14,629 bases of DNA from an uncultured Lachnobacterium sp. (GTDB lineage: Bacteria; Bacillota; Clostridia; Lachnospirales; Lachnospiraceae). Under the pieces are notes generated by a model. That model was not told the origin of the DNA, did no database searches, and was given only the letters and a program-made list of their open reading frames with translations. Made by a program: the position numbers and the translations under genes. Shown here in pieces: positions 14,586 to 14,629 of this stretch. Position 1 is the stretch's first letter. Each line of letters opens with the position of its first letter. The stretch spans positions 1 through 14,629 of the forward strand of contig CAMFPD010000037.1 in NCBI GenBank assembly GCA_945971355.1, read 5' to 3'.

Positions 14586-14629
14586 ATTTTATTCGGATAC
14601 AATTAAAAGAGAACACCACTTTGTGATAA

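Overview
The window looks like part of a low-GC Gram-positive chromosome, most likely a butyrate-forming, plant-polysaccharide-degrading Lachnospiraceae bacterium (Butyrivibrio, Pseudobutyrivibrio or Roseburia type). This is inferred from AT-rich spacers, strong AGGAGG-type ribosome binding sites, a crotonase tail at the left edge, a galactanase lipoprotein, an Rpn-type nuclease and a heterodimeric ABC exporter. I ran no database search. Apart from the crotonase tail, every gene lies on the minus strand, so the window reads right to left.

Layout from left to right. (1) The 3' end of a crotonase-like gene (1-152, +) converges on a four-gene minus-strand operon (216-2842) across a shared hairpin terminator. 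The operon is gntR (YtrA type), an ABC ATPase, and two six-helix membrane proteins. A good promoter with an operator-like inverted repeat precedes gntR. (2) Positions 2935-3054 hold a terminator and an unmarked 26-codon remnant of an acetyltransferase C-terminus, a scar of a lost gene. (3) The carbohydrate block is an intracellular GH13 enzyme (3077-4417) and a secreted GH53 endo-beta-1,4-galactanase lipoprotein (4530-6503) with an Ig-like and a carbohydrate-binding module. (4) An Rpn-family PD-(D/E)XK nuclease (6716-7627) has a leader that can fold over its own ribosome binding site. A 456-bp non-coding spacer lies upstream of it. (5) A 667-residue HAD-superfamily protein (8084-10087) is of the kind found with surface-glycan genes. 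(6) A two-gene heterodimeric ABC exporter (10253-14423) has one canonical and one degenerate ATP site split between the subunits, and a large extracellular insert in the first subunit.

How the parts relate. The gntR operon resembles ligand-inducible, autoregulated transport or envelope-stress operons of Firmicutes. The exporter pair at the other end is a multidrug or peptide type efflux pump. GH53 would cut pectic galactan outside the cell, while GH13 would act on imported alpha-glucans, so they are neighbours but not obviously one pathway.

No integrase, insertion sequence, CRISPR array, tRNA or rRNA was seen. The most novel material is modest: two uncharacterised membrane partners of an ABC ATPase, the two-part HAD protein, the possible self-sequestered start of the nuclease gene, and the acetyltransferase remnant. 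I see no convincing new multi-gene defence or biosynthetic system.
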